From Scedosporium boydii (lineage: Eukaryota > Ascomycota > Sordariomycetes > Microascales > Microascaceae), in NCBI GenBank assembly GCA_002221725.1, contig NJFT01000149.1:1-64000 (forward strand): a DNA stretch of 64,000 bases, written 5' to 3'. Made by a program: the position numbers and the translations under genes. The notes beneath the pieces were generated by a model. It had not been told where the DNA came from and did not search any database. It was given only the letters and a program-made list of their open reading frames with translations. Of this stretch, positions 24,214 to 35,900 are shown piece by piece (the stretch's first letter is position 1; each line of letters begins with the position of its first letter).

Positions 24214-27200
24214 ATGGCGTCACCGTCGTCGCTCTGCTTGCCCACCAGCGACAGAATTTTCGGTCCAAGAGTCGATCCCTCTTGTCGTGCTTTCGACTTC
24301 ACTCTCTTTTTTGAAGACGTCTTTTTCGCATGTCTCCCAACCGCCGTTTTCTTCCTGCTGCTGCCGTTCCACATCGCGGTTCTGGCGAAGTCTCCCCGCC
24401 TGTGCTCCGTCAGATCGAAGTTGCTACTCGGAAAAATAGTAGGGCCACACCCTCTCTACCCTCTGACATTGCTTTCTCGCTCTTGACAATTTCGTAGGTG
24501 TCTTTGGCTGGCATTCTTGCAGCGCAGGTGACTCTCTTAATCCTCAGATCACGAAATCCTCTCGCTCAAACGAGCGCGTCATTGGCCGCAGACACATTGA
24601 CAGTTATCGGAGTTGCCGGTATCGCATGGCTTTCGTATATCAACCACCAACGCTCACTCCGACCCTCCACTCTACTTAGTCTATACCTTTCCGCGCTGGT
24701 CATCCTCGATATCCCGAGGGTCCGAACACTATGGCTGATCAGGGGCGCCAAGGGAGAGGCCGCCACAATGACCGCGACGCTAATCTTGACGGCGGCAGCG
24801 CTCCTACTCGAGTCCACCGAGAAGAGATCAAGCATCGCAGAGGAGAAAATGCTCGGCGCACCGGAAGAGTATAGCGGATTCTGGGCGCGTACTGCTTTTG
24901 TCTGGCTTACTGCCACGTTTCGCGCTGGCCACTCCAAGGTCCTGGTCCAAGGTGACTTGCCCATCCTCGACACGCGACTCAAGAGCAACGTGTTGCGCCA
25001 AAATCTGGTTCGAACTTGGGCAAAGTGCAAGTATCTCTGTCATAGCCTGTAATAGCAACCACCCGACTAACCAACCGGAATGCTACAGACGATCACCGAG
25101 AGCGACATAGTCTCCTCAAGGCATGTTTTCATGCCAACCTGCTCTCGTTCCTGTCTGCCATCCCTCCGCGGCTATGCAAATCCGTCTTCTACTTTGCGCA
25201 GCCGCTCTTAATCAATACCACAGTGTCATACGTGGGAGAACCGTCGGCGGATGTCAACTTCGGCCGAGCGCTAATCGGGGCTTGGACCCTCGTATTTCTC
25301 GGTGTTGCGGTAGAGTCTAAATGACCGTTTATCCGCCCGCTAAGATATGCTGACCTCCATGCAGTGTTCAACAGCACTGTCGTCTTATCAGTCAACGCGA
25401 TTCATTACCAGAGTCAAGGGAGGACTCATTGGACTCATCTATCAGGAGACAATGAGGGCAAGGACTGTTGATCTCGGGGAGATCACCGCTGTCGCTCTGA
25501 TGGGCACAGATGTTGAGCGCATTGGTTTCAACTTTCTGTACATCCACGAAATATGGGCCTCCATTATTGAGATAGGCGTGGCCATTTGGCTTTTAGAACG
25601 GCAGGTCTTCTTGGCCTGCCTGGCGCCAGTTGTTGTCATCCTCAGTGCGTAAAACGATGTTCGATGTTCATTCACCAAACACTCGCTGATTTAAGGGTAT
25701 CCAGTTTCCATTGTCATCAATGTGCCAATTTCTAATTCCGCCAAGAAGGCCCAAGTAGCCTGGATCGAAAAGGTTCAAGAGCGACTCCGAATCACCTCGA
25801 GCACGCTCGACGACATGAAGGCTGTCAAGATGCTAGGGCTCTCCGCTATGATGTCTGACATCATTCAAAATTTGCGGCGCATCGAGATACAAACGTCTAA
25901 GGTCTACCGGAAATTGCTTGTCTGGAATGTCCTCCTCTGTAAGAAGCCATTCCGTTGCCCCTACCGGTATCCATTCTTTTTACTGAGTCTTCCTAGCCGA
26001 ATGTCCCCAAAACATATCACCCCTGGCCACCTTTGCCGTCACCATAATCATCGCGTTGTTTTGGAAGAGTGGCTCACTTCTGACCGCTCAGGCGTTTACC
26101 TCCATCGCCCTGATCAATCTTCTCACGATTCCAGTAATCCAACTTGTTCAGCTCATGCCGCAGTTGCTACAGTGTGTCGGCAGCTTCGAGCGGATTCAGG
26201 AATACTGCAACTATGCCGATGGCACCGCCGAGCAAGATGAGACGAGCAATCCTTGGCCTCGCCCCGGATCATCCCTCAGTCTCCATCCCCTAGACCGGGT
26301 AAAGCCAGGTCGGAGCGGGAACGATCAGAAGCACGTCATTACCCTGGAAAACAACAGCTTTACGTGGGGAAAGTCAAAGCCACCCTTTCTCAAGAGCATT
26401 GACTTGAGAGTTCCTAGCGGCAGCGTCACTATCTGTGTCGGAGCCGTCGGCAGTGGAAAGAGTATGCTGCTGGAGAGCATCCTGGGTGAAACGATATGCA
26501 GTCTCGGTCCCTTGCCGAACTGTGCTTCTTCAATCGCTTACTGTGCCCAGCAGCCATGGCTGGAAAATGGCACGATCAAGAACAACATTGTCGGTGTATC
26601 GCAATGTGACTCGAAATGGTATAAGACGGTGAAGTCGACGTGCGGCCTGGACGAGGATCTGCAGACCTTAGAGCGGGGCGACAAGACTCTCGTCGGCAGC
26701 AAGGGTCTCAATCTTAGCGGCGGACAAAAGCAAAGAATAGTGAGTAATACTTGCGAAGAACTTCGAGCACGAAATTGACTAACAGTTCTCTTTCACAGGC
26801 TCTCGCGCGTGCCGTTTACTCCCGCAAGGACACAGTTGTCCTCGATGATGTCTTCAGTGGCATGGATGCTCACACTACAGAGCTCGTCTCCCGGCGGCTC
26901 CTGGGGAATGACGGTCTATTCCGCAAACATGGCATAACAGTCATTTTGGCAACTCACAGTCGTAGGTCTTCCATGTCGCGCCTCAGAGTCTCACGCGAAT
27001 GCTGACTGTCCGTAGATAAACTGATGAGTTTTGCTGATACTATTATCGCTCTCGAGGGCGGCAAGATATCCCAAATCGGGAGTCCACAGTCGCTGCTAAC
27101 TTACGACGGTTATGTTACGAAGCTTGGCCTTACACCGCCAGACGAAGACCTCATAACCAGAGAGCATGCTGAAGATACCGAGATCTCCCGCATAAAAAGT

Positions 27201-29513
27201 ACTATCGCGGAGTCCATTATCTCGGTATCTGATACTATGGACGACTCCGGTACCACTCCCGACATTAGACGGAAGAACGGCGACTGGTCAGTTTACAGTT
27301 ACTACTTTGCCAGTTCCGGCTACGCGGTCGTCCTCATGTTCCTTATTAGCATGGCCGTCTGGATCTTCTGTACCGAGTTTGCAAGTAAGTGTGAACGAAG
27401 TTCTGCTCAGGTTCAAAACGAGACTAACACATTCGAAAAAAAACAGCGGTATGGCTTAAGTGGTGGTCAGAAGCTAATGAAATCGAGGCTAACAAGGATG
27501 TGGGCATCTACATTGGTGTCTACGCTGTCTTTGGTATCTTCGGAGTTGTAGCCATCGCCATCTCATGCTGGTAATGTTCTCTTGAGGATAGTATTAACCT
27601 GCTTGGCACTGCTGACAGCTCGTAGGATCGGAATCGTCAACATGATATCCAACTCCGCCTTCAGGCTGCACTCAGATCTGCTCGCAAGCACAATAAGGTA
27701 TGGTTATGTAGCATCGTGATCAATGTCGGAACTTGCTGATTACTGATTATATTCTAGAGCCCCTCTGCGGTTCTTTACCACTACAGACACGGGCACTTTG
27801 ACGAACAGATTTAGGTTAGTTTTGATGTTCATTTCGTTTTCCTTTTTCTTGCGAAGATCCCCCTCCGCGAAAGTCATACAGCCATGCTGCGCATGATTGC
27901 CCAGGTGTTCGAAAGAGGGCATTACTGACGCCCCATTTCATGGATAGCCAGGATATGGAACTTATTGACATGAACCTGCCCCTCGTCATGATAAATTACA
28001 TCTCCAGTGGGTGCCACTTTCTGCGCGTTCGTCCTCAAGTTGATGCTGATGACCAACGATGGATCCAGCCGCCTTCTCCACCGTGGCCAAGGCGATAATC
28101 ATAATTGTCTTCTCTCAATATCTTGCTGCAATGACACCGTTCGTCGTCGCCCTTCTGTATTTCTTGCAATCATTCTACCTGCAAACTTCCCGACAGGTTC
28201 GTCTCCTCGAAATAGAGGCCAAAGCCCCGCTCTACACGCATTTCATCGAATCCGTTGCCGGGGCAGCTACCATCCGTGCCTTTGGTTGGCAGTCGCAATA
28301 CCAGGAACGTAATCACAAGTTCATCGATCAATCACAACGGCCAGCATATCTACAGGCTTGTATTCAGAGTTGGCTCGGCTTTGTGCTTGATATGCTCGTC
28401 ACAGTCATTGCCGCTGTATTAGTAGCTATTGTCGTGACATGGAAGGATAAGTTTAGCGCTGGCAATGTTGGTGTCTCGCTCGTTATGGTCATGTCATTCA
28501 GCTCTGTGCTCATGCGGATGATTAAGACGTGGACGATGATGGAGTCGAGCATTGGCGCCGTGGCCCGTGTCAAGAGATTTGTCGCCGACACCGAATCGGA
28601 AGAGAAAGACGGCCTCAAGACCGTGGTGACGCAGGACTGGCCGACGCAAGGAAACGTCGAGTTCAAAAGCCTGGTCGCTTCTCACTCTCCCAGCGCTAGG
28701 CCGGTGATCAAGGGTATTTCACTCTCAATTAGGCCATCGGAACACGTCGCCTTATGCGGACGCTCCGGCAGCGGCAAGACGGTGAGCATGAAATCACCTC
28801 TCTCCCCTCATTCAAGAATAGGAAAGAAAAACGGAGAAGGGAAATCTAACGCTCTACACAGTCCACCATACTGGCATTACTTCAGATGATCGAGATGCGG
28901 GGAGGTCAGATCATCGTTGACGGAGTCGACGTTTCCACCATGCCATGCACTGATGTTCGTTCCCACCTCAACGTGGTGCCTCAAGATCCGCTTCTGTTGC
29001 CCGGAACAATCCGGTTCAACATCGACCCTTTCGGAAAAGCCTCAGACCAAGACATCATTCGGGCCCTCGAGCGCGTCCGGCTGTGGGCAATTATATCGGA
29101 GCAGGGCGGCTTGAGCAAAGAGATGGACACAACTACGTGGTCGGCTGGCCAAAAACAGCTGCTGTGTCTAGCACGAGCCATGGCTAGGAACAGCAGAGTA
29201 TTGATACTTGACGAGGCCACTAGCAAGTGAGTTCGCGCGAAGCCATAGTAGGCGGAGCTTGCAGAACCCCAGAGACTAACGTACGAGTAGTGTCGATAGC
29301 GAGACGGAAGCAATTATGCAGGACATCATCGATACGACGTTCAAAGACTGCACTGTCATTGCGGTTATGCACCGCCTTACGCATGTTGCTAGGTATGATA
29401 AGGTTGCGTTACTCGACAACGGCCACTTGATGGAACTCGACACACCGGAGACGTTGCTAAGCCAAGAGTCAAGGTTTGCTAGTCTGTATCAAGCTAGTAT
29501 CACGCAGCCGTAG
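24214..29513 (+). CDS. ABCC-type multidrug ABC transporter
   Basis: Fifteen exons give 1458 aa, a full-length TMD0-TMD1-NBD1-TMD2-NBD2 exporter. NBD1 has Walker A GAVGSGKSMLLES, the Q-loop CAQQPWLENGTIKNNI, signature LSGGQKQR, Walker B TVVLDDVFSGMD and the H-loop LATHSHK. NBD2 has GRSGSGKTST, VPQDPLLLPGTIRFNIDPF, a changed signature (WSAGQKQLLC), VLILDEATSNVD and AVMHR. Every exon junction keeps phase. Intron 2 (25027-25088) begins with GCAAGT, a canonical GC-AG intron, and the others are GT-AG. Proteins of this class pump amphipathic organic compounds out of the cytosol or into vacuoles. The gene is convergent with the oxoamine synthase gene (134 bp between stops), so it is a good candidate for export of, or protection from, the cluster product. 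This parallels the ABC transporter of the fumonisin cluster. The substrate is inferred. Confidence 0.93.
25027..25088 (+). other. GC-AG intron in the ABC transporter gene
   Basis: Only splicing after T25026, with donor GCAAGT and acceptor CTACAG, joins the WAK and DDHRERHSLL segments in one frame. The GT donors nearby give stops or the wrong phase. Confidence 0.85.
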
Positions 29514-29646
29514 AGACCTCACAGCCGATAGAACTATCTCTTATTTTATTCCAGAGGCAATTGTGGTTGGATTTATCGTTTTTTATTGATGGGAGACTTA
29601 GAATATCACATTGCCATACTACATATGCATCAATGATGTATAGATC

Positions 29647-31181
29647 TCAAGCCAATGATGCCTGCATTGCATACACCTGAACCGCCGCTGTCGGCAAAGT
29701 AGTTTTCGCGCCACCGTCCTCAATCTCCAGCATCTCAGCTGCCCAGCCACAGATAGCCGCAACTGCTGTGTCAACCTCTCGCTCCGTGTTGTGCGCATGA
29801 AATACCATCCTGATGCGGCTAGAACCTTTTGGCACGACTGGGTATGAAATATTATACGCATTCATGCCCGCTAGGGACAGGTGGAAGAACAAATACTGCT
29901 CATGGCGTGGACGCGTGCAGATCGGCACAATGTGGCTGTGACATTGGCGCTGCTCCCAATCTTCCATGAGAGGGCACGAGAGCAAGCCAACGTCCACGGC
30001 CTCTTCCCAGACGGGATCGTTGGCTAGTTTCTGGAAGAAGTATTTGACTATGGTCTGTATGCGGTCTTGAGCCTAAAGATGAGAAACGACAGTTAGTCCT
30101 GGAAAATGAACAATAGGGTCTTCATTTCCCCTCACATCCTTGGTCTCACTACTTGCTAAAATGGCGTATCCAACGCGCATAGATGCAACCATTAATGTTG
30201 ATGGAGCTCCAGAATATGTGAGACAGCGCGACTGGTGCATGATGGCGCGTCGAACCGTCTTGTTACAAAGGATCACGCCTACAATTCTCATCAGTGACCA
30301 ATTCACGTTAGATGAGTTTCATTACTTCAATATGACATACCTCCAGTAGATCCTAAGGCCTTACTGCACACGTGGACGCGAATAGCAATCTCTTTCTCTA
30401 GTCCCAGCATCTGAACTAAGCCGGCTCCCTTTGGACCTAAAACCCCGCTACTATGAGCCTCGTCCATGAAAAACTGTGCGTTGCCGAACGGGAATAGTTC
30501 TTTAGCCACATTAACACATTCCTGCAGTGGGCAGATGTCGCCGTCCATGCTATAAATGGATTCGACACAGATCAGAATGGACTGAGCCCCAGAGCGGAAT
30601 GCGGAATGCTTGTCTTTCAAGGAAGTCAGAACGTCTCTCAAGGAGGCTGGGTCGTTGTGGCGAAATGGGAGCTTGTGTGCAGCTGTGCTGATTTTCATCC
30701 CAACATGTGTGCTGGCATGCATATACTCATCATAAACAATAGCATCGCCTGGGAGTACCACTGCCTCAATAACACCAGCGCAAGCGAAGAATCCAGAGTG
30801 AGCAATCCAGGCTGTCTCAGCGTTATGGAATTTCGCCATCTCCTGCTCCACCTGCAGAAGATAGTCGTAATTTCCGAACTGTGCCCGCGAGCCGGAAGCG
30901 CTGAGCAGGTATTCTCCCTGCCGCTCTAGTTCTTCCTTGACGGCCTCACGGATTCTGCCGGAGCGGCTGAGACTGAGGAAGTCACTAGACGTGAAGTCAA
31001 TGACTGAATCATCCCATCGTGGCTTGGCCGTCATGAGGCCAAATTCAGCGCGGGACCTGTCCAGGGCTTGCTCGAGATTGCGATCGAAGGCTGGTGCATG
31101 CTTCATCGCTGAAGCTTGAAGTTTATGCTCATTGAGCCAATTTTTGAGCATCCGCTCGGCGTATGTGTTGGAATTAGACAT
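29647..31181 (-). CDS. PLP-dependent alpha-oxoamine synthase (polyketide-releasing aminoacyl condensing enzyme)
   Basis: Three exons (31181-30341, 30278-30136, 30072-29647) give 469 aa. The start MSNSNTYAERM is chosen because the frame upstream is not conserved. Family marks are VIDFTSSDFLSLS, SASGSRAQFGNYD, the PLP-contacting DEAHSSG (Asp240, His243), the Schiff-base lysine in SKALGSTGG (Lys274) and a C-terminal domain ending in AMQASLA. These enzymes (serine palmitoyltransferase, 8-amino-7-oxononanoate synthase) decarboxylate an amino acid while joining it to an acyl thioester. Fungal members in fumonisin, AAL-toxin and sphingofungin clusters release the PKS chain in this way. The gene is divergent from an HR-PKS that has no thioesterase, which fits that role well. 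Which amino acid is used cannot be read from the sequence. Both introns are GT-AG and keep frame. Confidence 0.92.
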
Positions 31182-32938
31182 TGTTTGAAGGAATAATATG
31201 ATGCAAGAATGGAAGATATTCAATGATCGAAGGTTCTTCTGCTTGAACAGGATGGGCGAGTATCTGAAGACCAACGAAAAAAGTTGAGAGTGTGTTACGT
31301 AGGAATGCCACTTCGTACGTCTTTGGGCCTCCAGTTGCTCCAAGACTACCTCTGCCATCCAACTCCTATCGACCATAACTATAATTGACGGCAATGGCAT
31401 TGCCTCCCCGACGATATCTGACCTTGGCCATAAGTTTTGCCCATGTAACGTTTCTCCTGTGCCTGCCGAGGTCATGGCCCGGGATAAGCCGCCCCCACGG
31501 AGTCCCGCTCAGAAGAGGTGAGGAGACACGGTTCGGATCGAGCGGATATGCTCATCTGGACGGCTCCGAATACCACCCAGCAACAACCGCCTCACCGGCT
31601 TCTCTGGCCTGGCATGGTCGTGATTAATGTCTCCACGCGTCGCGGGGGAGACGACCTTGATCTGCAAGCAAGAATGTCAGCTTACTGTATGACAAGTCAT
31701 GGGCTCCAGGGCCACCAGAATCTCGATCACGAACTTCATCTCCTCATCGCCCCATCCGTCTGACATAGTCTCGTTTTCTACGTCCCCTGTATCAATCACA
31801 CTATCAAAAGTCCCACGCGAAACTTACAGCGGTCGCGTTCGGGAACTGCAACATTTGTCCCATGCATGAAGAAAAAAATGCACCATGTAAGCTTAGCTGT
31901 AACCAACTGCGGAGTGTATTGTGAAATAATGGTAGGAGCAAATGGGCTGGAGCGGCTTTGCGACCCGGCCAGTCTCTATTGGAGCTTAGATATTGAGAAG
32001 GCGAAGGGAAAGCCAAATACAACAGAGTTCTAATCACTCTATTACAACAAATTAAAATTATAAGATTTTGAAACTATACTAAACGTATATAACCTATTTT
32101 TCCTTTTCTGATTTATTAAATTAAAATATTTAAACTATTAATATATATATTTTCTAAAATCATTAATAAATATATAAAATAACATGATATTTTACTATTG
32201 CTTTTAAGTAGTATCTTATTAAACTATTCTCAAACCTATTCCCAAACCTATTTTACATGTTATCGTCCAATTTGTTCGAATTGAAGTAGTATTCTGCTAT
32301 TTTCCCTGGACAAGGGGAACATGACTACACGTCTCGGTCCTCATCCGGGCCTCCATTATGTATGGTCGGGTGGAGAGCTGCAAGCGTCGTCGTTCGACAT
32401 GTCATGAACAGAGACACTGTGTAAGCGGTTGTAACCCACCGGAAAGCATGTCAGACCGAGACCTTGTTACAGCATCACATAGTCTGTCATGGTTGAGGCA
32501 AGTATTCAATATCATATATGCAGTTGAGGTTTTGGAGGAATTCGCCTCTCGAGAGTTGTGGCAGCTGACGTGGACTACATTGAAGGTGTAAGTGAAGAAC
32601 TAAAGCTGCATAAGTCATCATTAGTCCGCCTGATATAGCCATCCCCGCATCTTGTGTCACCTCAAATTCCACCATTGACAAGAACAAACTCTCTGAGCTA
32701 GGTGGCAAGGAACGGTGGGATGCTTTGCATCAGCCTATGCGTGGTGAGAATCGCCGCCGGCATCAAACCGAAGGAGACGCCAATGTCAATGGGAAGTGTA
32801 TTTGACATACCTGAATGTCTTTAATCTTTCGACAGATGAAGAGGAACTCCCTACCTCCAACGCTCTCCGTTAGCTCTTTGGTAGACACATCTTCAACCCT
32901 CATTTTATCTGAATTTGAAGCCATCAAAGTATAGCAGG
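31182..32938. promoter_or_regulatory. Divergent intergenic region between oxoamine synthase and PKS genes
   Basis: These are 1757 bases with no recognisable gene. Outward promoters for both core biosynthetic genes must lie here. A block of about 240 bp at 32040-32280 is extremely AT-rich and non-coding. Short frames at 31385-31763 have no motif. Confidence 0.6.
32040..32280. other. AT-rich island
   Basis: This is a sharp block of almost pure A/T with scattered single C or G, in contrast to balanced flanks. It could be an old RIP-mutated insertion or a structural spacer. A similar block lies at 42940-43160. Confidence 0.7.
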
Positions 32939-35900
32939 ATGAACGGCATAAACGGTGTAAGTCGCGGGGTTGCATGTGCCAGCAATGGGCCGTCGGCAGA
33001 GGGGACATCTACCCGTCCCGGGTTCGACCAGACACCCGGGTCATCTACCAAGGAGACGAATGCCAATGCCTTCACACCTATCGCTATCTGCGGGATGGCT
33101 TGTCGTCTTCCTGGGAATATCTCTTCTCCCAATGACCTATGGAAGTTCCTCGCTGAAGGGGGCGATGCCCGCAGCGAAGTACCTTCAACTCGGTGGAGCG
33201 CTCAAGCTTACTACTCGGCCGTGAAGAAGCCGGGCATGTCCAGAACAAAGCACGGCTACTTTCTCGATGAAAGCGTTGACTTGGGCGCATTGGATACGGC
33301 GGCTTTCCCTCTGGCACGTAGAGAGCTTGAACGTTTGGACCCTCAGCAGCGACTCTTGCTCGAAGTTTCTCACGAGTGCCTTGACGATGCCGGCGAGGTC
33401 GATTGGAAGGGAAGTGATACTGGCGTTTACGTTGGGTGCTTCGGACAGGACTGGTACGATGTGCTTAACCGAGAGAATTTGAAATCGAACGCCTACCAGA
33501 TCATGGGCTCGCACGATTTTATGGTCTCAGAACGCATTTCGCACGAGCTGGATTTGCGCGGTCCTTCGTAAGGCTCACTCCAGTTTAACGTGTGTTCTAT
33601 TCTCCGCTGACTCGCTGCCCACAGCATGACCTTACGTACCGCTTGCTCTTCCTCAATGATTGGGCTTAACGAAGCCTGCATGGCCATTGCAAAGGGAGAT
33701 TGCAAAGCCGCAATTGTCGGCGGCACCAGCATTTTCTTATCCCCAAGCACACTCACAAGTCTGTCGGACCACGGCGTTTTCAGCTCAGAGGGATCCTCCA
33801 ACACATTCTCTGCCAATGCCAATGGTTTCGCGCGAGGTGAAGCGATCGTCGCTGTCTACGTTAAGAGATTGAATGAAGCGCTCCGAGACGGCAATGCGAT
33901 CCGCGCTGTCATATCGGGAATAGCTACCAACTTCGACGGGAAAACTCCAAATATGTCCATGCCGAGTGCCCCAGCTCAAGAAGCAGCCATCAGGCGGTCA
34001 TACGAAGTTGCGGGCATCAACGCCTCGGAAATCTGGAAGACAGGTCTCTTTGAGTGTCACGGCACCGGTACCGCTGCCGGGGATCCAATCGAGACCCGCG
34101 CCATTGCTTCTGTTTTTGGGGATCACGGTGTCTACCTCTCATCGATCAAACCCAATTTGGGTCACTCTGAAGGAGCTGCTGGGATTAGTGCCATCTTGAA
34201 AGCAGTTCTCGCTTTGGAACATCGCACGATTCCGCCAAGTATCAAGGCGTGGCCGCTTAACCCCAAGATCCCTTTTGAAACCGCCAAGCTCGCACTGGCG
34301 ACGGAATGCATCCCTTGGCCAGCTGAGCGCTACGAACGTGTCAGCGTTAATTCATTTGGAATCGGAGGTGCCAACGCCCATACAATCATAGACTCCGCGA
34401 GCCGCTATGGTATCTCTCTTAACCGGGGGCAAGATGACGCACGTGAAGTAGCCGCAGACTTTCCGAGCTTGTTCGTGTATTCTGCATACTCGAGGAAGTC
34501 TTTGGAGCGCATGTCCCGCAACATCGAAAGATTCCTTGACGCAACCTCTGAGTCATTTACTGACGTTGCATATACACTTTCCCGTCGCAGGCAGCACCTG
34601 CCGCACCGATCTTTCGTTGTTTCCTCCAAAGAGAAGCCCGGCGAATCTCCGCCAGCCCTAACTCAGGAGGTCGGTGTTCCCCATAGCGTTGTCATGGTTT
34701 TCACCGGCCAGGGTGCCCAATGGCCCCAGATGGGTAGAGACCTGATACGCTCCAATCATGCATTTTCCAAGGCCATCGAGGCCGTGGACATTGAGCTCCA
34801 GCGTCTTGGAGCCAAATGGACGGTCCGAGAAGAACTCCGCAAGACATCCAGATCCACCAGAGTCAATGAGGCCGAGTTCTCCCAGCCCTTGTGCACTGCG
34901 ATCCAGATCGGGCTCATTGAGGCACTAGCTTCGGTTGGCATTAAACCGGCTGCCGTCGTGGGGCACTCCAGTGGTGAGTTTGCCGCTGCCTATGCTGCTG
35001 GCGCTCTCACGTTGAGCGAAGCTATCGCTGTTGCATACCACAGAGGTGTCACTTCCAAGACACAGACGAAGCGCGGAGCAATGGCGGCCGTTGGTTTGAG
35101 CTGGACCGAAGCACACGATTACCTTATTCCTGGTGCCGTAGCCGCATGTGACAACTCTCACAACAGCGTGACTTTGTCCGGTGACGCGGATGAGCTCGAG
35201 CGTGTCGTGGCAAATATCAAACAGGCTCGTCCGGAAGTTCCTACTACCATCTTGAAAGTGGAGCGAGCTTATCATTCCCACCATATGGTTGAAATTGGAG
35301 AGGCATATTACCAAGCCATGATTTCCTCGAGCGTTGCAGGCTCCCGACATTCCATCCCATTCTTTTCCAGCGTGACAGGGAAACGCCTGTCAAGTGAGTC
35401 TAAGAAAATCCAGCTTGGTCCGAAATACTGGCAGGAGAACCTGGAATCCCCGGTACGCTTCAAATCAGCCGTTGTCGAAATCCTCAAGCAGAGCGACATT
35501 CCAAACCCCGTCTTCCTGGAAGTTGGGCCCCACGCCGCTCTTGCGGATCCCATCAGACAGATTCTGTCCAATGAGTCGCGCAAGGCGCCTCACGTACCCA
35601 CGCTCGTAAGGCGGAAGAATGCTACCGAAAGTCTTCTAACTGCGATCGGAAAGCTTTGGACTCTTCATGTCGACATCGATTTCGCGGCCCTCATACCAGA
35701 GGGACGGACCCTATCTGGTCTTCCTTGTTATCCTTGGGATCACCAAAAAAGTCACTGGTATGAACCAAGAGTGTCTCGAGAATGGAGACTGGGCGGCCAT
35801 CCTTACCACGATCTGCTGGGAAGAAGACTCCCTGAAAGCACAGATTTGGAACCCATCTGGAGAAATCTCGTCCATCTCCAGAATGTCCCTTGGATTTTGG

